Assembly: GCA_965116325.1 (NCBI GenBank)
Contig: OZ220675.1
Coordinates: 1,550,001 to 1,614,000 of the forward strand
DNA from: JAGWBF01 sp965116325
GTDB lineage: Bacteria > Chloroflexota > Dehalococcoidia > Lucifugimonadales > JAGWBF01
Length of the DNA stretch: 64,000 nucleotides
Direction of reading: 5' to 3'
The translations under genes were made by a program, and so were the position numbers. The notes below the pieces were generated by a model. The model saw nothing but the letters and a program-made list of their open reading frames with translations, ran no database searches and had not been told where the DNA came from. Shown here one piece after another: positions 32,445-41,646 of this stretch (its first letter is position 1; each line of letters begins with the position of its first letter).

Positions 32445-34887
32445 AAGGGGGCTCCAGGTATTCGTCCTGGTTTCCGTGCTGATCATCTTGTCCGTCGTTG
32501 CCCTCGTCCTGGACCAACTTCCCTTCAGCAACGCCGCTGGCGGCGGCCCTCTGGGGCTGACCCTGGGTTTGGACCTCCAAGGGGGAAGCCTCCTTATCTA
32601 CGAAGCTGAGCTGCCGGACCAGGCCAGCGTGACCTTCTCTGATCCCGTGGAGGAGGCAGACCTGCTGGCCCTTCTTGCCGATGCCGGACAGGACCGGGCG
32701 ACCACCTCCCAGAGGGAATACACCATAACCGGCATATCCCTCGAAGATATATCGGAGGCGGAGCTGCGAGAGAGCATCGAGGTGCTGGGTGTCGTGGAAT
32801 CGCTCGAGCTTACCGGCGGGACCCTGGAATTCACCCTTACTAGTGGAGCCCCCGGAACGGACGAGGAGGCAGCCGAGGAGCCCGGCACGGGAGATGACCC
32901 TGTAGCAACGACGGAAGAGGCCCTTCGCCAAGTCCTGAACACCCTGGGTTACGTGGACGCGGTCCTTGAGTCCACCGGCGAGGACAGCTACCGGATCAGC
33001 GGCTTGCGGGTGGAACCCCGGGCCGAGGAGCGGATCAGCTTCGCCCTATCCCAGCTTTCGCCGACCACCTTCTTCGAGCTGGATGAGCCCTCCCTGGAGG
33101 TGGCCTTCGTGGATAGCCTAGCCCGCTTCGAGGTGCAGACCGCCCTGATCGACATCGCACCTACGGCGCTGGTGGAGATCCCCGCCCAGACTTCCTATGA
33201 CCTGCAGGAGCTGTCCATCGCTCCCGAGGACCAGGCAGATTTCGAGTCGTCTCTGGCCACGCTGGCCACTCTGAATAGTGTCAACGTCGAGGTGATAGAG
33301 CCGACTCCCGACCAGATGGATGGTGTCAGGGACATCATAGAAGACCGCATCAACGCCCTTGGGACCACCGAACCCATAATCCAGAACCTGGGAAGTGACC
33401 GGCTGGTCGTCCAGATACCGGGAGCCGAGCCTAGCACCATAGAGATGACCTTCAGCCCCATACCGTCGGGTCTGGATGTGCGGACAGTCCTCGATACCCT
33501 TCAGCGCACCGGGGACTCTGTGGGCTTGGCCCCGGAGATAAATACTTACTCGATAACCGCCCCTGAACCATTTACCCCCGACGAAGAGGGTCTGCTCCGG
33601 GAAGCCATGGGGGTGCCGGGGAGCCTGGAGTCCTTCGTGATAACCGGCGACGGGAACGTGGCCCTGATAACCTACGTACCCCCTCCAAGCCAGGGTGACA
33701 TCTCGGCATTGCTGGATGATGTGGGACTGGAAGGCTACACCCTGGAGATGTCAGCCAGCAACCAGTTCATCGTCCGCCTGGATGATCCCGTCAGCGACGC
33801 CTTCCATGAACAGATCAGGACGGAGCTCCAGACCATCGATTCCAGGCTGGACAGCTACTTGGCCCAGGGAGGCTTCGAAAGGGCCAAGGGGCTGATCCAG
33901 CAGACCGCCGAGCTGGAGCTGAAGGAGCGCACCTGCCAGGATATCAACTGCTTCTCCTTTACCGATCAGGACATCGGGTTGACGGGCCGAGACCTGGACC
34001 GGGCCTTCCGCGGACGAGACCCTACGAGCCAACTGCCTGTGGTGAACCTGCACTTCAACAACCGGGGAGCATCCATATTCCGCGACCTGACGACCCGCCT
34101 GGCCGGGGATGAATTCAAGCGCATCGCCATCTTCCTGGACCAGCGGGAGATCAGCGCCCCAACGGTCCAAGCCGCCATCCTGGACGGCCGGGGAGTGATA
34201 AGCGGCCTCAACAACGAAGAGGCCAGGGATTTGGCCATACAGCTCGAATCGGGACGTTTGCCGGTGCCCCTGGAGCTCATTCGGGAAAACACCGTAGACG
34301 CTCTGCTGGGGGCCGACTCCCTGCGTAAGAGCTTGATTGCCGGGCTGATCGGGCTGGGCTTGGTGCTCCTTTTCATGGTCAGCTACTACCGGTTCGCAGG
34401 TCTGGTGGCAGGGGTCGCCTTGTTGGTCTACGCCGTTATCATCCTGGCGGTCTTCAAGGTGGTGGGCATAACCCTTATCCTGTCGGGCCTGGCAGGACTG
34501 GTGTTGTCCATAGGTATGGCGGTGGACGCCAACATCCTGATATTCGAGCGCATGAAGGAAGAGATGCGCGCAGGGCGCACCCTTAGCTCGGCCATGGAGA
34601 TAGGTTTCCGGCGGGCCTGGCGGGCCATACGAGACAGCAACTTCTCGACCATCATCACGTGTCTGATCCTGTTCCTGTTCGGCTCCCGCCTGGGAGGTGG
34701 GACACCGGTGGTCACCGGGTTTGCAATAACCCTGGGTATCGGGGTGGTGGTCAGCATGTTCACGGCATACACCGTCAGCAGGAACCTTCTGCAGATATCG
34801 GCCCTGACCCCCTTTGGAAGGCACATGTCCTTATTTTCGCCGGAGCCTAGAAGGCAGCCGGGCGTCGCAGCGGGGAGAGACAGGTAG
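32437..34887 (+). CDS. secD: Protein translocase subunit SecD, with enlarged external domain
   Basis: An 816-residue SecD, the proton-driven helper of Sec protein export. Helix 1 is at about 6-26, followed by GLTLGLDLQGG. The canonical IIEDRINALGTTEPIIQNLGSDRLVVQIPG lies only near residue 300. Further external domains contain PVVNLHFNNRGASIFRDLT, and helices 2-6 run from about 630 with LSIGMAVDANILIFERMKEEMRAG. SecD is usually about 400-620 residues. The extra length sits mostly between the DLQGG motif and residue 300, is acidic, and includes a low-complexity PGTDEEAAEEPGTGDDP stretch. ATG at 32437 has AGGAG six bases upstream. secF starts at the next base after its stop. Confidence 0.93.
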   Translation: MRRRGLQVFVLVSVLIILSVVALVLDQLPFSNAAGGGPLGLTLGLDLQGGSLLIYEAELPDQASVTFSDPVEEADLLALLADAGQDRATTSQREYTITGISLEDISEAELRESIEVLGVVESLELTGGTLEFTLTSGAPGTDEEAAEEPGTGDDPVATTEEALRQVLNTLGYVDAVLESTGEDSYRISGLRVEPRAEERISFALSQLSPTTFFELDEPSLEVAFVDSLARFEVQTALIDIAPTALVEIPAQTSYDLQELSIAPEDQADFESSLATLATLNSVNVEVIEPTPDQMDGVRDIIEDRINALGTTEPIIQNLGSDRLVVQIPGAEPSTIEMTFSPIPSGLDVRTVLDTLQRTGDSVGLAPEINTYSITAPEPFTPDEEGLLREAMGVPGSLESFVITGDGNVALITYVPPPSQGDISALLDDVGLEGYTLEMSASNQFIVRLDDPVSDAFHEQIRTELQTIDSRLDSYLAQGGFERAKGLIQQTAELELKERTCQDINCFSFTDQDIGLTGRDLDRAFRGRDPTSQLPVVNLHFNNRGASIFRDLTTRLAGDEFKRIAIFLDQREISAPTVQAAILDGRGVISGLNNEEARDLAIQLESGRLPVPLELIRENTVDALLGADSLRKSLIAGLIGLGLVLLFMVSYYRFAGLVAGVALLVYAVIILAVFKVVGITLILSGLAGLVLSIGMAVDANILIFERMKEEMRAGRTLSSAMEIGFRRAWRAIRDSNFSTIITCLILFLFGSRLGGGTPVVTGFAITLGIGVVVSMFTAYTVSRNLLQISALTPFGRHMSLFSPEPRRQPGVAAGRDR

Positions 34888-35838
34888 ATGGATATCGTAG
34901 GAAACAGGCGATGGTACTTCCTTATCTCCGCCTTGCTTCTGCTGCCGGGGATCATATCTCTCATCATTCCGCCGGCCCTGAGGCCTGGAATCGACTTCAC
35001 CAGCGGTACGGCCATAACCATCGTGGCCGAGTCGCCCGTGTCCGAGGCCGACCTCCGCGTCGTTTTCAACGATCTCGGACATCCCGAAGCTCTGATACAG
35101 AAGACCGGCTCTACAACCGCCTTCGTCCGCACCGATGTGCTGGAAGAGGGATTGGTCCAGCCGGACGGCACCGCGGTCTCCGAGCTGTCCCTGGTGGAAG
35201 AGGAGCTGATGGACCGCCTGGGGGTAGATGTCCAGGAGGTGGATACCGTCTCCTCGATCGTGGCCGGGGAGACGGTGGTCTATGCCATTATCCTGGTGAT
35301 TATTGCCGCCGGCGGCATCCTGATCTACGTGACCTGGGCTTTTCGTGCCATTCCCAACTCATTCAGGTATGGCGTTGCCGCCATCGTAGCCCTTGTCCAT
35401 GACCTGCTTCTCATCGTGGGCATATTCTCCATTCTGGGCAAAGTTATGGGCCTGGAGGTCAACGCTATGTTCATAGTCGGCCTCCTCACCGTCATGGGGT
35501 ACAGCGTTAACGACACCATCGTCGTCTTCGACCGAATCCGGGAGAACGTGGCCCGCAACGTGGACCGCCCCTTGGCTGGCGTCGTAAATGCCAGCATTAT
35601 GGAGAGCATGGGCCGTTCGCTGAACACCAGCATGACAACAACCTTTGTGCTGTTGGCCCTGCTCCTATTCGGCGGCGCCACTCTGCGGGAGTTCCTGCTG
35701 GTGCTGGCCATAGGAGTCATAATCGGGACATACAGCTCCATCTTCATCGCCAGCCAGTTCCTCGTCGCCTGGGACCGGGGAGAGATCAGGAAGGTGCTGA
35801 GCAAGCTCAGGCTGGCCCGCCAGGCCAGCGAGGCGTAA
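34888..35838 (+). CDS. secF: Protein translocase subunit SecF
   Basis: A 316-residue six-helix partner of SecD. Helix 1 is at about 10-28, then RPGIDFTSGTAITI, a short external domain, and the conserved membrane core EVNAMFIVGLLTVMGYSVNDTIVVFDRIRENV. The ATG directly follows the secD TAG, so the pair is co-translated. SecDF uses the proton gradient to pull exported proteins through SecYEG. Confidence 0.96.
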   Translation: MDIVGNRRWYFLISALLLLPGIISLIIPPALRPGIDFTSGTAITIVAESPVSEADLRVVFNDLGHPEALIQKTGSTTAFVRTDVLEEGLVQPDGTAVSELSLVEEELMDRLGVDVQEVDTVSSIVAGETVVYAIILVIIAAGGILIYVTWAFRAIPNSFRYGVAAIVALVHDLLLIVGIFSILGKVMGLEVNAMFIVGLLTVMGYSVNDTIVVFDRIRENVARNVDRPLAGVVNASIMESMGRSLNTSMTTTFVLLALLLFGGATLREFLLVLAIGVIIGTYSSIFIASQFLVAWDRGEIRKVLSKLRLARQASEA

Positions 35839-35875
35839 CCGGGCCTGACCGACTAAATCCTCTCGGAGGCTCATT

Positions 35876-36742
35876 ATGAAGCTGGGCGCCCATGTGTCCA
35901 CAGCCGGCGGCATGGACAAAGCCATCGACCGGGGAGTGGAGATCGGGTGCGAGGCCATCCAGATATTCGGCTCCTCCCCCCAAGCTTGGGCCTACAAACC
36001 GCCTCCCACCGAACAGACCGACGCCTTCCGCGAGAAGGCCCACGAGCAGGGCATTGGCCCCGTATTCTTCCACGGCATCTACCTGGTGAACCTGGGCTCC
36101 GCCGACCCAAACCTGGTTGAAAAAGGCATCGGTTCCCTGATCAACTACATGCACCTGGCGGCTGACATAGATGCGGGAGGAGTGATTTTCCATCCCGGCA
36201 GCCACAAGGGAGCTGGTTACGAAGGCATCCTGGAGCGCGTCATCGCAGCCATAGAGCAGGTGCTGATAAGCAGCCCCGAGGGACCGTACCTGACCCTGGA
36301 GAACACCGCCGGGATGGGCCAGCACATCGGGGCCAAGCTGGAGGAGCTGGGGCGCATCATCAGGGGAGTCGATGAAGCCTACCGACACCGCCTGAGGATA
36401 TGCCTGGATACCCAGCATTCCTATGCGGCCGGCTATGACGTAGCCACCAGGGATGGACTGGAAGCTATGCTGGCCGAGTTCGACGAGACCATCGGCCTAG
36501 ACCGGCTGGCTGCTGTCCACGCAAACGACTCCAAGTACGTGCTGGGGGCCGGGGTGGACCGCCATGAGAACATCGGCCAGGGGTACATCGGCTTGGAGGG
36601 TTTCGAGAACATCATCGCCAACCCTGCCTTCAAGGACATTCCCTTCTTTCTGGAGGTGCCCGGGCTGGAGGGCAAGGGCCCCGACAGGGAGAACCTGGAC
36701 ATCCTGAAGGATATGCGCTCCCGGCTTGTCCCCGAGGACTGA
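35876..36742 (+). CDS. nfo: Deoxyribonuclease IV (endonuclease IV)
   Basis: A 288-residue AP endonuclease with a TIM-barrel trinuclear zinc site. Family markers are KLGAHVSTAGGMDKAIDRGVEIGCEAIQIF, FFHGIYLVNLGS, GVIFHPGSHKGAGYEG, LTLENTAGMGQHIG, RICLDTQHSYAAGYD, AVHANDSKYVLGAGVDRHENIGQGYIG and FFLEVPGLEGKGPDRENL. It cuts DNA 5' to abasic sites in base-excision repair. The stop overlaps the zincin gene start (TGATG), so both are one transcript. Confidence 0.95.
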   Translation: MKLGAHVSTAGGMDKAIDRGVEIGCEAIQIFGSSPQAWAYKPPPTEQTDAFREKAHEQGIGPVFFHGIYLVNLGSADPNLVEKGIGSLINYMHLAADIDAGGVIFHPGSHKGAGYEGILERVIAAIEQVLISSPEGPYLTLENTAGMGQHIGAKLEELGRIIRGVDEAYRHRLRICLDTQHSYAAGYDVATRDGLEAMLAEFDETIGLDRLAAVHANDSKYVLGAGVDRHENIGQGYIGLEGFENIIANPAFKDIPFFLEVPGLEGKGPDRENLDILKDMRSRLVPED

Positions 36743-37113
36743 TGCACCTGTCCCACCGGGATTTCCACGACCTGGTCCGCCGGGCCTACGATGAGCTGCC
36801 CGACGAGATAATGGCGTCCATCGAGAACGTCGCCATCCTGGTGGAGGACTGGCCGTCGTGGGAAGACCTGGAAGACGCTGGCATAGAGCGCAGGGACCAG
36901 CTCTTCGGCCTGTACAAGGGAGTCCCGCTACCTGAGCGGGGGGAGTTCGTGCCCATGCTCCCGGACAGCATCACCCTGTTCAAGAGGCCCATAGAGCATG
37001 TGTGCGCCACCTGGGAGGATGTGGTGCGGGAAGTGCGTACCACCCTGCTGCATGAGGTAGGGCACTATATGGGCTTCGGTGAGGAGGACCTGGAGGAGAT
37101 GGGGTACGGCTAG
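36742..37113 (+). CDS. Zincin-like metallopeptidase family protein
   Basis: A 123-residue protein of the PF06262 metallopeptidase family. The zinc motif is HEVGHYMGF (His104, Glu105, His108), with downstream EEDLEEMGYG supplying the third region. N-terminal text DFHDLVRRAYDELPDEIMASIENVAILVED is typical. Activity and substrate are unknown. It overlaps the nfo stop by one base. Confidence 0.9.
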   Translation: MHLSHRDFHDLVRRAYDELPDEIMASIENVAILVEDWPSWEDLEDAGIERRDQLFGLYKGVPLPERGEFVPMLPDSITLFKRPIEHVCATWEDVVREVRTTLLHEVGHYMGFGEEDLEEMGYG

Positions 37114-37266
37114 GTTACTCCCTGCGCTTGTGCCCCATTCAGCCCCGTGTTATAACCTTTGCCAGCACCCGACACATACGCCGGTACTTCATGCCCCGGA
37201 GCACATCGTTCCTAGCCCTGCAGGGGTACACTGTGGACATCGGACACAAGCTAAATAGGAGGCTAC

Positions 37267-37479
37267 ATGGCGGATACCAAGATCATCGTTAGAATGAACG
37301 GGTCCTACTGGGTGGAAGGCCCCTTCGACCTGGTGGACCAGGATGGAAACGCCTTTACCATCCCCGAAGGGGAGAGGGTCGCCCTTTGCCGGTGCGGTCT
37401 GTCCCAGACCAAGCCATTCTGCGACCTGACCCACCGTAACGAAGGTTCCCTCTTCGACGCCCCGACCAAGGCAACCTAG
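37267..37479 (+). CDS. CDGSH iron-sulfur domain protein
   Basis: A 70-residue protein with the CDGSH motif CRCGLSQTKPFCDLTH. Ligands Cys41, Cys43, Cys52 and His56 should hold a labile [2Fe-2S] cluster. The N-terminal half (KIIVRMNGSYWVEGPFDLVDQDGNAF) is typical of small bacterial members. Role in redox or cluster transfer is unproved. AGGAGG lies just before the ATG. It is convergent with the leucine dehydrogenase gene. Confidence 0.92.
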   Translation: MADTKIIVRMNGSYWVEGPFDLVDQDGNAFTIPEGERVALCRCGLSQTKPFCDLTHRNEGSLFDAPTKAT

Positions 37480-37509
37480 TCCAGGGTAGCTGCTCGTCCG
37501 GCGCTATAA

Positions 37510-37526
37510 CCCACGGGCAACGTGGG
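37510..37526 (+). terminator. Hairpin between convergent genes
   Basis: CCCACG / CGTGGG with a five-base loop in the 66-bp gap between the CDGSH and leucine dehydrogenase stops. No U-tract, so terminator function is only possible. Confidence 0.35.
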
Positions 37527-37545
37527 CGCTTGGCAGAAGATGCTC

Positions 37546-38613
37546 CTAGCCCCGGTATATGCGGCGGAGCTTGCCCATGGCGTGGATCCGTTCCTCGGCT
37601 AAGCGGTCGGCGGCCTGCGATGTGCTGACCCCGTCCCGGCGCGCAATGTCCAGCACCTTCTCCATGGTCTCGTAGATGCGCAGGGTCTTCTCCCTGGCGC
37701 GGTCTTCGTTGTACTGGGCGCCGACCTCGCAGGAGACGTTGATCACCCCACCGGCGTTGATGATGTAGTCGGGAGCGTATAGTATCCCCCGTTCCTGCAG
37801 TGCCAGCCCGTCGTGGTCATTCAGGAGCTGGTTGTTGGCGCCCCCCGCCACTATGGAGCACCGCAGGCGGGGTATGGTGTCTTCGTTGATCACGCCTCCC
37901 AGGGCGCAGGGGGCGAAGATGTCGCACTCCTGGTCGTAGATGCTCTCGCCGGGGACGATGGTGGCCTCCATCTCCCGGGCTTTGTCCAGGGCAGCTTCGT
38001 TGATATCGGTCACAACCATGCGCGCCCCCTCCTCCCGCAGATGGCCTGCGGTGTGGTAGGCGACCTTGCCGAAGCCCTGGAAGGCCACGGTCCTGCCGGC
38101 CAGAGAGTCGGTGCCCCACAGGTGCTTGGCGCAGGCCTTCATCCCCATGAAGACGCCCAGCCCCGTCATGATGGACGTATCTCCGCTTCCCCCTTCGGAT
38201 ACAGGCAAACCCACCACATGGCGGGTCTCCAGGCGAATGTACTCCAAGTCCCGGATAGTGGACCCAACGTCGGTGGTGGTGATGTACCGCCCTCCCAGGG
38301 AGTCCAGGAACCGGGCGTAGGCCCGCACCATCGGTTCGGACTTGTCCTTGTTTGGGTCGGCCATGATGATGGCCTTCCCTCCGCCGAAGGGCAGGTCCGC
38401 GGCTGCCGACTTGTAGGTCATAGCCTTGGAGAGCCTTAGAACGTCGGTAAGGGCATCCTCTTCAGACTTGTGGGGCCAGATGCGCACGCCTCCAAGTCCA
38501 GGGCCGAGGGTGGTGTTGTGGATGGCTATGAAACCGCGAAGGTTCGCTGACTCTTCGGAGAAAGCCACCACCTGCTCGTGCCCGTTGTCATGCATGTAGC
38601 TGAGAACGTCCAT
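37546..38613 (-). CDS. Leucine dehydrogenase-type amino acid dehydrogenase
   Basis: A 355-residue Glu/Leu/Phe/Val dehydrogenase that deaminates branched-chain amino acids with NAD. The substrate and catalytic lysines match leucine dehydrogenase exactly in spacing: Lys68 in SKAMTYKSA and Lys80 in LPFGGGKAIIMAD. The Rossmann motif is VAFQGFGKVAYHTAGHL, and CDIFAPCALGGVIN and VAGGANNQL follow. ATG at 38613 has AAGGAGGT five bases upstream; the open frame to 38763 is not family-like. A TATAAT lies at 38638-38633 on this strand. Confidence 0.9.
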   Translation of the reverse strand: MDVLSYMHDNGHEQVVAFSEESANLRGFIAIHNTTLGPGLGGVRIWPHKSEEDALTDVLRLSKAMTYKSAAADLPFGGGKAIIMADPNKDKSEPMVRAYARFLDSLGGRYITTTDVGSTIRDLEYIRLETRHVVGLPVSEGGSGDTSIMTGLGVFMGMKACAKHLWGTDSLAGRTVAFQGFGKVAYHTAGHLREEGARMVVTDINEAALDKAREMEATIVPGESIYDQECDIFAPCALGGVINEDTIPRLRCSIVAGGANNQLLNDHDGLALQERGILYAPDYIINAGGVINVSCEVGAQYNEDRAREKTLRIYETMEKVLDIARRDGVSTSQAADRLAEERIHAMGKLRRIYRG

Positions 38614-38809
38614 ATCCGACCTCCTTAGGGCAATTATAGAACAGAGGCAGCCGTCCCCATAACGGGCTGTTGGTACGGTTCCAGCCCACTTCCCAGCGCT
38701 ATGCCGGGCTGTTCGTTGCGTTGACGGCCTATGGGCTGCACCATACAATACCCTCTGTTCCAAGGGCAGGCCCTGTTCCTGCTATCATTTTCAAAAGCTG
38801 GGAGGAGCC

Positions 38810-39742
38810 ATGAAGCTAGTATTCTTCGACGATTTTCGACTGGGTGCCCTCAAGGGTGATAACGTAGTGGACATAGGAAGCGCCGTCAGCGGCGTGGTCC
38901 ACACATCACCCCAGGACCTGATCAGCCGGGTCATCGCCGATTTCGGCAGCCACAAAGGGGCCATCGAGAAGGCCATCAACGACTCGGCCGGAGTGCCGGT
39001 CTCCCAGGTGAGGCTCCGCGCTCCCCTGCCCGAGCCGCCCCGCATCGTTGCCATGGCGGTCAACTACATGGAGTACGGCACACGGGAGCGGGCCGCCGAC
39101 ATCGACGCTTTCCACAAGTCCCCAAGCTGCGTCATCGGCACCGGCGACACGGTGGTGCTGCCGGAGTGCCAGGCCACCATATTCGAGGCTGAAGCTGAGC
39201 TGGGCATCGTCATCGGCAAGACGGCCAGCCGGGTGCAGCCAAAAAACGCCTATGACCACATCTTCGGATACACCAACTTCATCGACGTCTCGGCCCGGGG
39301 GTTCCGTCCCGAGAACCGGGGCAGCTTCTTCTGGGGAAAGACCTGGGACACCTTCGGGCCCATGGGTCCCGCCATCGTCACCGCCGATGAGATAGCCGAC
39401 CCGATGAACATCAACATCCGGAGCTGGATCAACGGCGACCTGTACCAGGACTACCCGACCAGCGACATGGCCAACGCCATACCCAGGATCATCGAGTGGG
39501 TCAGCTGGATCACCACCCTGAAGCCGGGGGACATAGTTGCCGCCGGCACCAACCACCAGGGTCTTTCGGGAGTGCAGAACGGTGACCGCATCGAGCTTGA
39601 AACCGACGGTCTGGGCAGGCTGACGGTGCATGTACGGGACGACCTGAACAGGAAGTGGGAACGAACCACGCGCCACGACAAGACCCCTGAGCAGATCCAG
39701 GCCATCGCAGGTCCGGCCCCCCTTGACCGCATCGGCGGCTAA
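38810..39742 (+). CDS. Fumarylacetoacetate hydrolase-family protein
   Basis: A 310-residue FAH-fold enzyme. The divalent-metal site lies in IFEAEAELGIVIGKTA (Glu residues 126-130) and the Asp in FGYTNFIDVSARGF. GPAIVTADEIADPMNINIRSWING and IIEWVSWITTLKPGDIVAAGTNHQG complete the pattern. Members hydrolyse or decarboxylate 2-keto-diacid-type compounds from aromatic or sugar breakdown. GGGAGGAG precedes the ATG. No pathway partner is adjacent. Confidence 0.88.
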   Translation: MKLVFFDDFRLGALKGDNVVDIGSAVSGVVHTSPQDLISRVIADFGSHKGAIEKAINDSAGVPVSQVRLRAPLPEPPRIVAMAVNYMEYGTRERAADIDAFHKSPSCVIGTGDTVVLPECQATIFEAEAELGIVIGKTASRVQPKNAYDHIFGYTNFIDVSARGFRPENRGSFFWGKTWDTFGPMGPAIVTADEIADPMNINIRSWINGDLYQDYPTSDMANAIPRIIEWVSWITTLKPGDIVAAGTNHQGLSGVQNGDRIELETDGLGRLTVHVRDDLNRKWERTTRHDKTPEQIQAIAGPAPLDRIGG

Positions 39743-39772
39743 AGGTACCGCCTCCCAGGATACTGGGGCCTA

Positions 39773-39973
39773 GACTCCCGCTTTCGCGGGAACGACGTAA
39801 AGAGCACCGTCACTCCCGCGAAAGCGGGAACCAGCCTTGGCCTGCACACGGCTGTCCGTTCCCCTTCGATTTCCCTCAGGGCGAACGGACAGCCCCGAGC
39901 TGCAGCAAATAAGCAGTAGCTGACTTACACTCCCGCTTCCGCGGGAGTGACGGTAGTTGGCGCGGGAGTGACC
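39773..39973 (+). repeat. Cluster of B and C palindromic repeats between FAH and herA
   Basis: Family B hairpins (ACTCCCGCTTTCGCGGGA type) at 39773-39796, 39809-39830, 39928-39953 and a partial at 39961-39973, plus one inverted family C unit at 39853-39891. They lie between two convergent genes. No coding capacity is supported. Confidence 0.8.
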
Positions 39974-40002
39974 GAAATTGGGGCGGCGCGAAGTGGGGCA
40001 CC

Positions 40003-41646
40003 CTACCCGAAGAGGTCCTTAAGCTCATCCTCGGACGAGCGTGCGGCGGAGCCGTCCCCTGAGCGGACGCGGGAAGGTGTCCTGCTAAGATCGGCGTAGG
40101 AGTCGGCAGACCCGAACTCCCGGGTGTGCACCACCACGGGCATGGGCACGGCGTGGCCGTAAATCAGGGCCTGCTGCTTGGACTCCAGCCGGGCAAGGAC
40201 CGTGCGCAGCTCCCGGCTTCCAGGCGCCCCCCCAAGAACAGCATCGATGTCCCGCTCGTTGTCCAGCAGGCACACCAGCTTGGTCCCCACCTGGCTTAAC
40301 ACCTCCTGGTCGATGCCTCCGGGACGCTGGTCGATGACCATCAGCGTGACGCTGTACTTGCGCAGCTCCCGGGCGATAATGCCGAAGATGGTCTGGGAAG
40401 CCAGCCCGGGGCTGAGGAACTTGTGGGCTTCCTCGATGGCGATGACCAGGGGCCGCGGCCCGGGGCCGCCGGTCCCCTCCGCCTCTTCGTGGCGTTGGAC
40501 GTACCTTTCGTGGATGCGCCGGGTGAGCAGGTTGGCCACCAGGATGTAGGCATGGGGGTCGTTGCCGTAGCGCCCGAACTCCAGGACGACGTGCATCCCC
40601 CTGTCCAGGTGCTCCAGGATGCGCTGCACCGAGTCCTTCTCCGTCTTGGTGACCATGAACTCGTATCGCTTGAAGCGGGACAGCCGGTTATGGAGGGCCG
40701 CCAGGGCTTGGGGCTGCACGTTGATCGATGACGAAAGCTCCGACAGGTCGTCCCGGCCCCCCATGCCAAGGAACTCCTCCAGCCACTTTCCCGCCCCCAG
40801 GCGCTGCTTCAGGTTGTAGGCGGCCTGGGCAGCCACGTCGGACAAGCCCAGGTTCTCCCGCAGTGCCTCTATGTCCTCGGGTTCGATGTCACCGTAGCTG
40901 ATCCGCACCACCTCATCGGGAGACAACCCCCTCTGGCGGGAGCTTTTCTCATCCAGGGAGAACACAGCAACCTTGGAGCCAAAGAGCTGTTTCAGGCCCT
41001 TGACCTGCCTGTTTCGCTCGGCATCACGGCCCTGCCAGCCGTACTCGCTGTGCATATCGAAGATCAGTGTGGAAGCCAGGTCGCTCTGCAGGATGCCCAC
41101 CAGAAGCAGGCGGGTAAGGAAGGTCTTGCCCGTTCCGCTCTTGCCGAATATGCCCATGGAGCGCTCGGTGAGGGACCTCAGGTCCAGGCACACCTTGGTT
41201 TCCATATCCAGGGGGTTGCCGATCCAGAAGTGCTGGTCGTCGGCGTTGCCGAACACCGCCTGCACATCCCGTTCCGAGGCCAGGTAGGCGCGGGCGAAGT
41301 GGGGAGGGATGGTCTTGGCAGGGGCCGGCGAGTCCGAATCGCCCAGCACGGCGGGCATTGTCAAAGATGGAAGCACGGCGATGGCGCCGAAGACGGCGGT
41401 GCCCCCCATGACCTCGGATATGAAGGGGTCGCTCACGTCGGGCAGGTTGTACTTCAGGCCCGGGCTGGCGGCCCCCAGTTTGACGTCGGTCACCACGCCG
41501 AAGAAGCGCAGTTTCTCCCCTTGGAGGGTCACGAAGGTTCCGACCTTAACCTCCTCCACCGAGGTTGCCGGGTCCAGCCGCACCTCCACCCCCTGTCCCA
41601 GGGAGCCATCGACGACCAGGCCAAGGGGGGTGCCCATGCCGTTCAC
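40003..41646 (-). CDS. herA: HerA-like bipolar DNA helicase/translocase
   Basis: A 547-residue FtsK/HerA-type hexameric ATPase. An N-terminal HAS-barrel (LGLVVDGSLGQGVEVRL, GTFVTLQGEKLRFFGVVTDVKL) precedes Walker A GKSGTGKT at 168-175. DMHSEYGW is next, with Walker B PLVIAIEEAHKFLSP near 405-419 and the C-terminal VLSQVGTKLVCLLDNERDIDAV. HerA works with NurA to unwind and resect DNA ends in archaea and some bacteria. The GTG start at 41646 overlaps the upstream stop as GTGA; the much longer open frame upstream is not family-like. It is the third gene of nurA-HAS-herA. Confidence 0.92.
   Translation of the reverse strand: MNGMGTPLGLVVDGSLGQGVEVRLDPATSVEEVKVGTFVTLQGEKLRFFGVVTDVKLGAASPGLKYNLPDVSDPFISEVMGGTAVFGAIAVLPSLTMPAVLGDSDSPAPAKTIPPHFARAYLASERDVQAVFGNADDQHFWIGNPLDMETKVCLDLRSLTERSMGIFGKSGTGKTFLTRLLLVGILQSDLASTLIFDMHSEYGWQGRDAERNRQVKGLKQLFGSKVAVFSLDEKSSRQRGLSPDEVVRISYGDIEPEDIEALRENLGLSDVAAQAAYNLKQRLGAGKWLEEFLGMGGRDDLSELSSSINVQPQALAALHNRLSRFKRYEFMVTKTEKDSVQRILEHLDRGMHVVLEFGRYGNDPHAYILVANLLTRRIHERYVQRHEEAEGTGGPGPRPLVIAIEEAHKFLSPGLASQTIFGIIARELRKYSVTLMVIDQRPGGIDQEVLSQVGTKLVCLLDNERDIDAVLGGAPGSRELRTVLARLESKQQALIYGHAVPMPVVVHTREFGSADSYADLSRTPSRVRSGDGSAARSSEDELKDLFG

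Noticed and set aside
33751..34824. 357-codon minus-strand open frame inside secD
   Set aside because: His/Gln/Asp-rich shadow translation, no motif, no ribosome-binding site, opposite to conserved secD helices.
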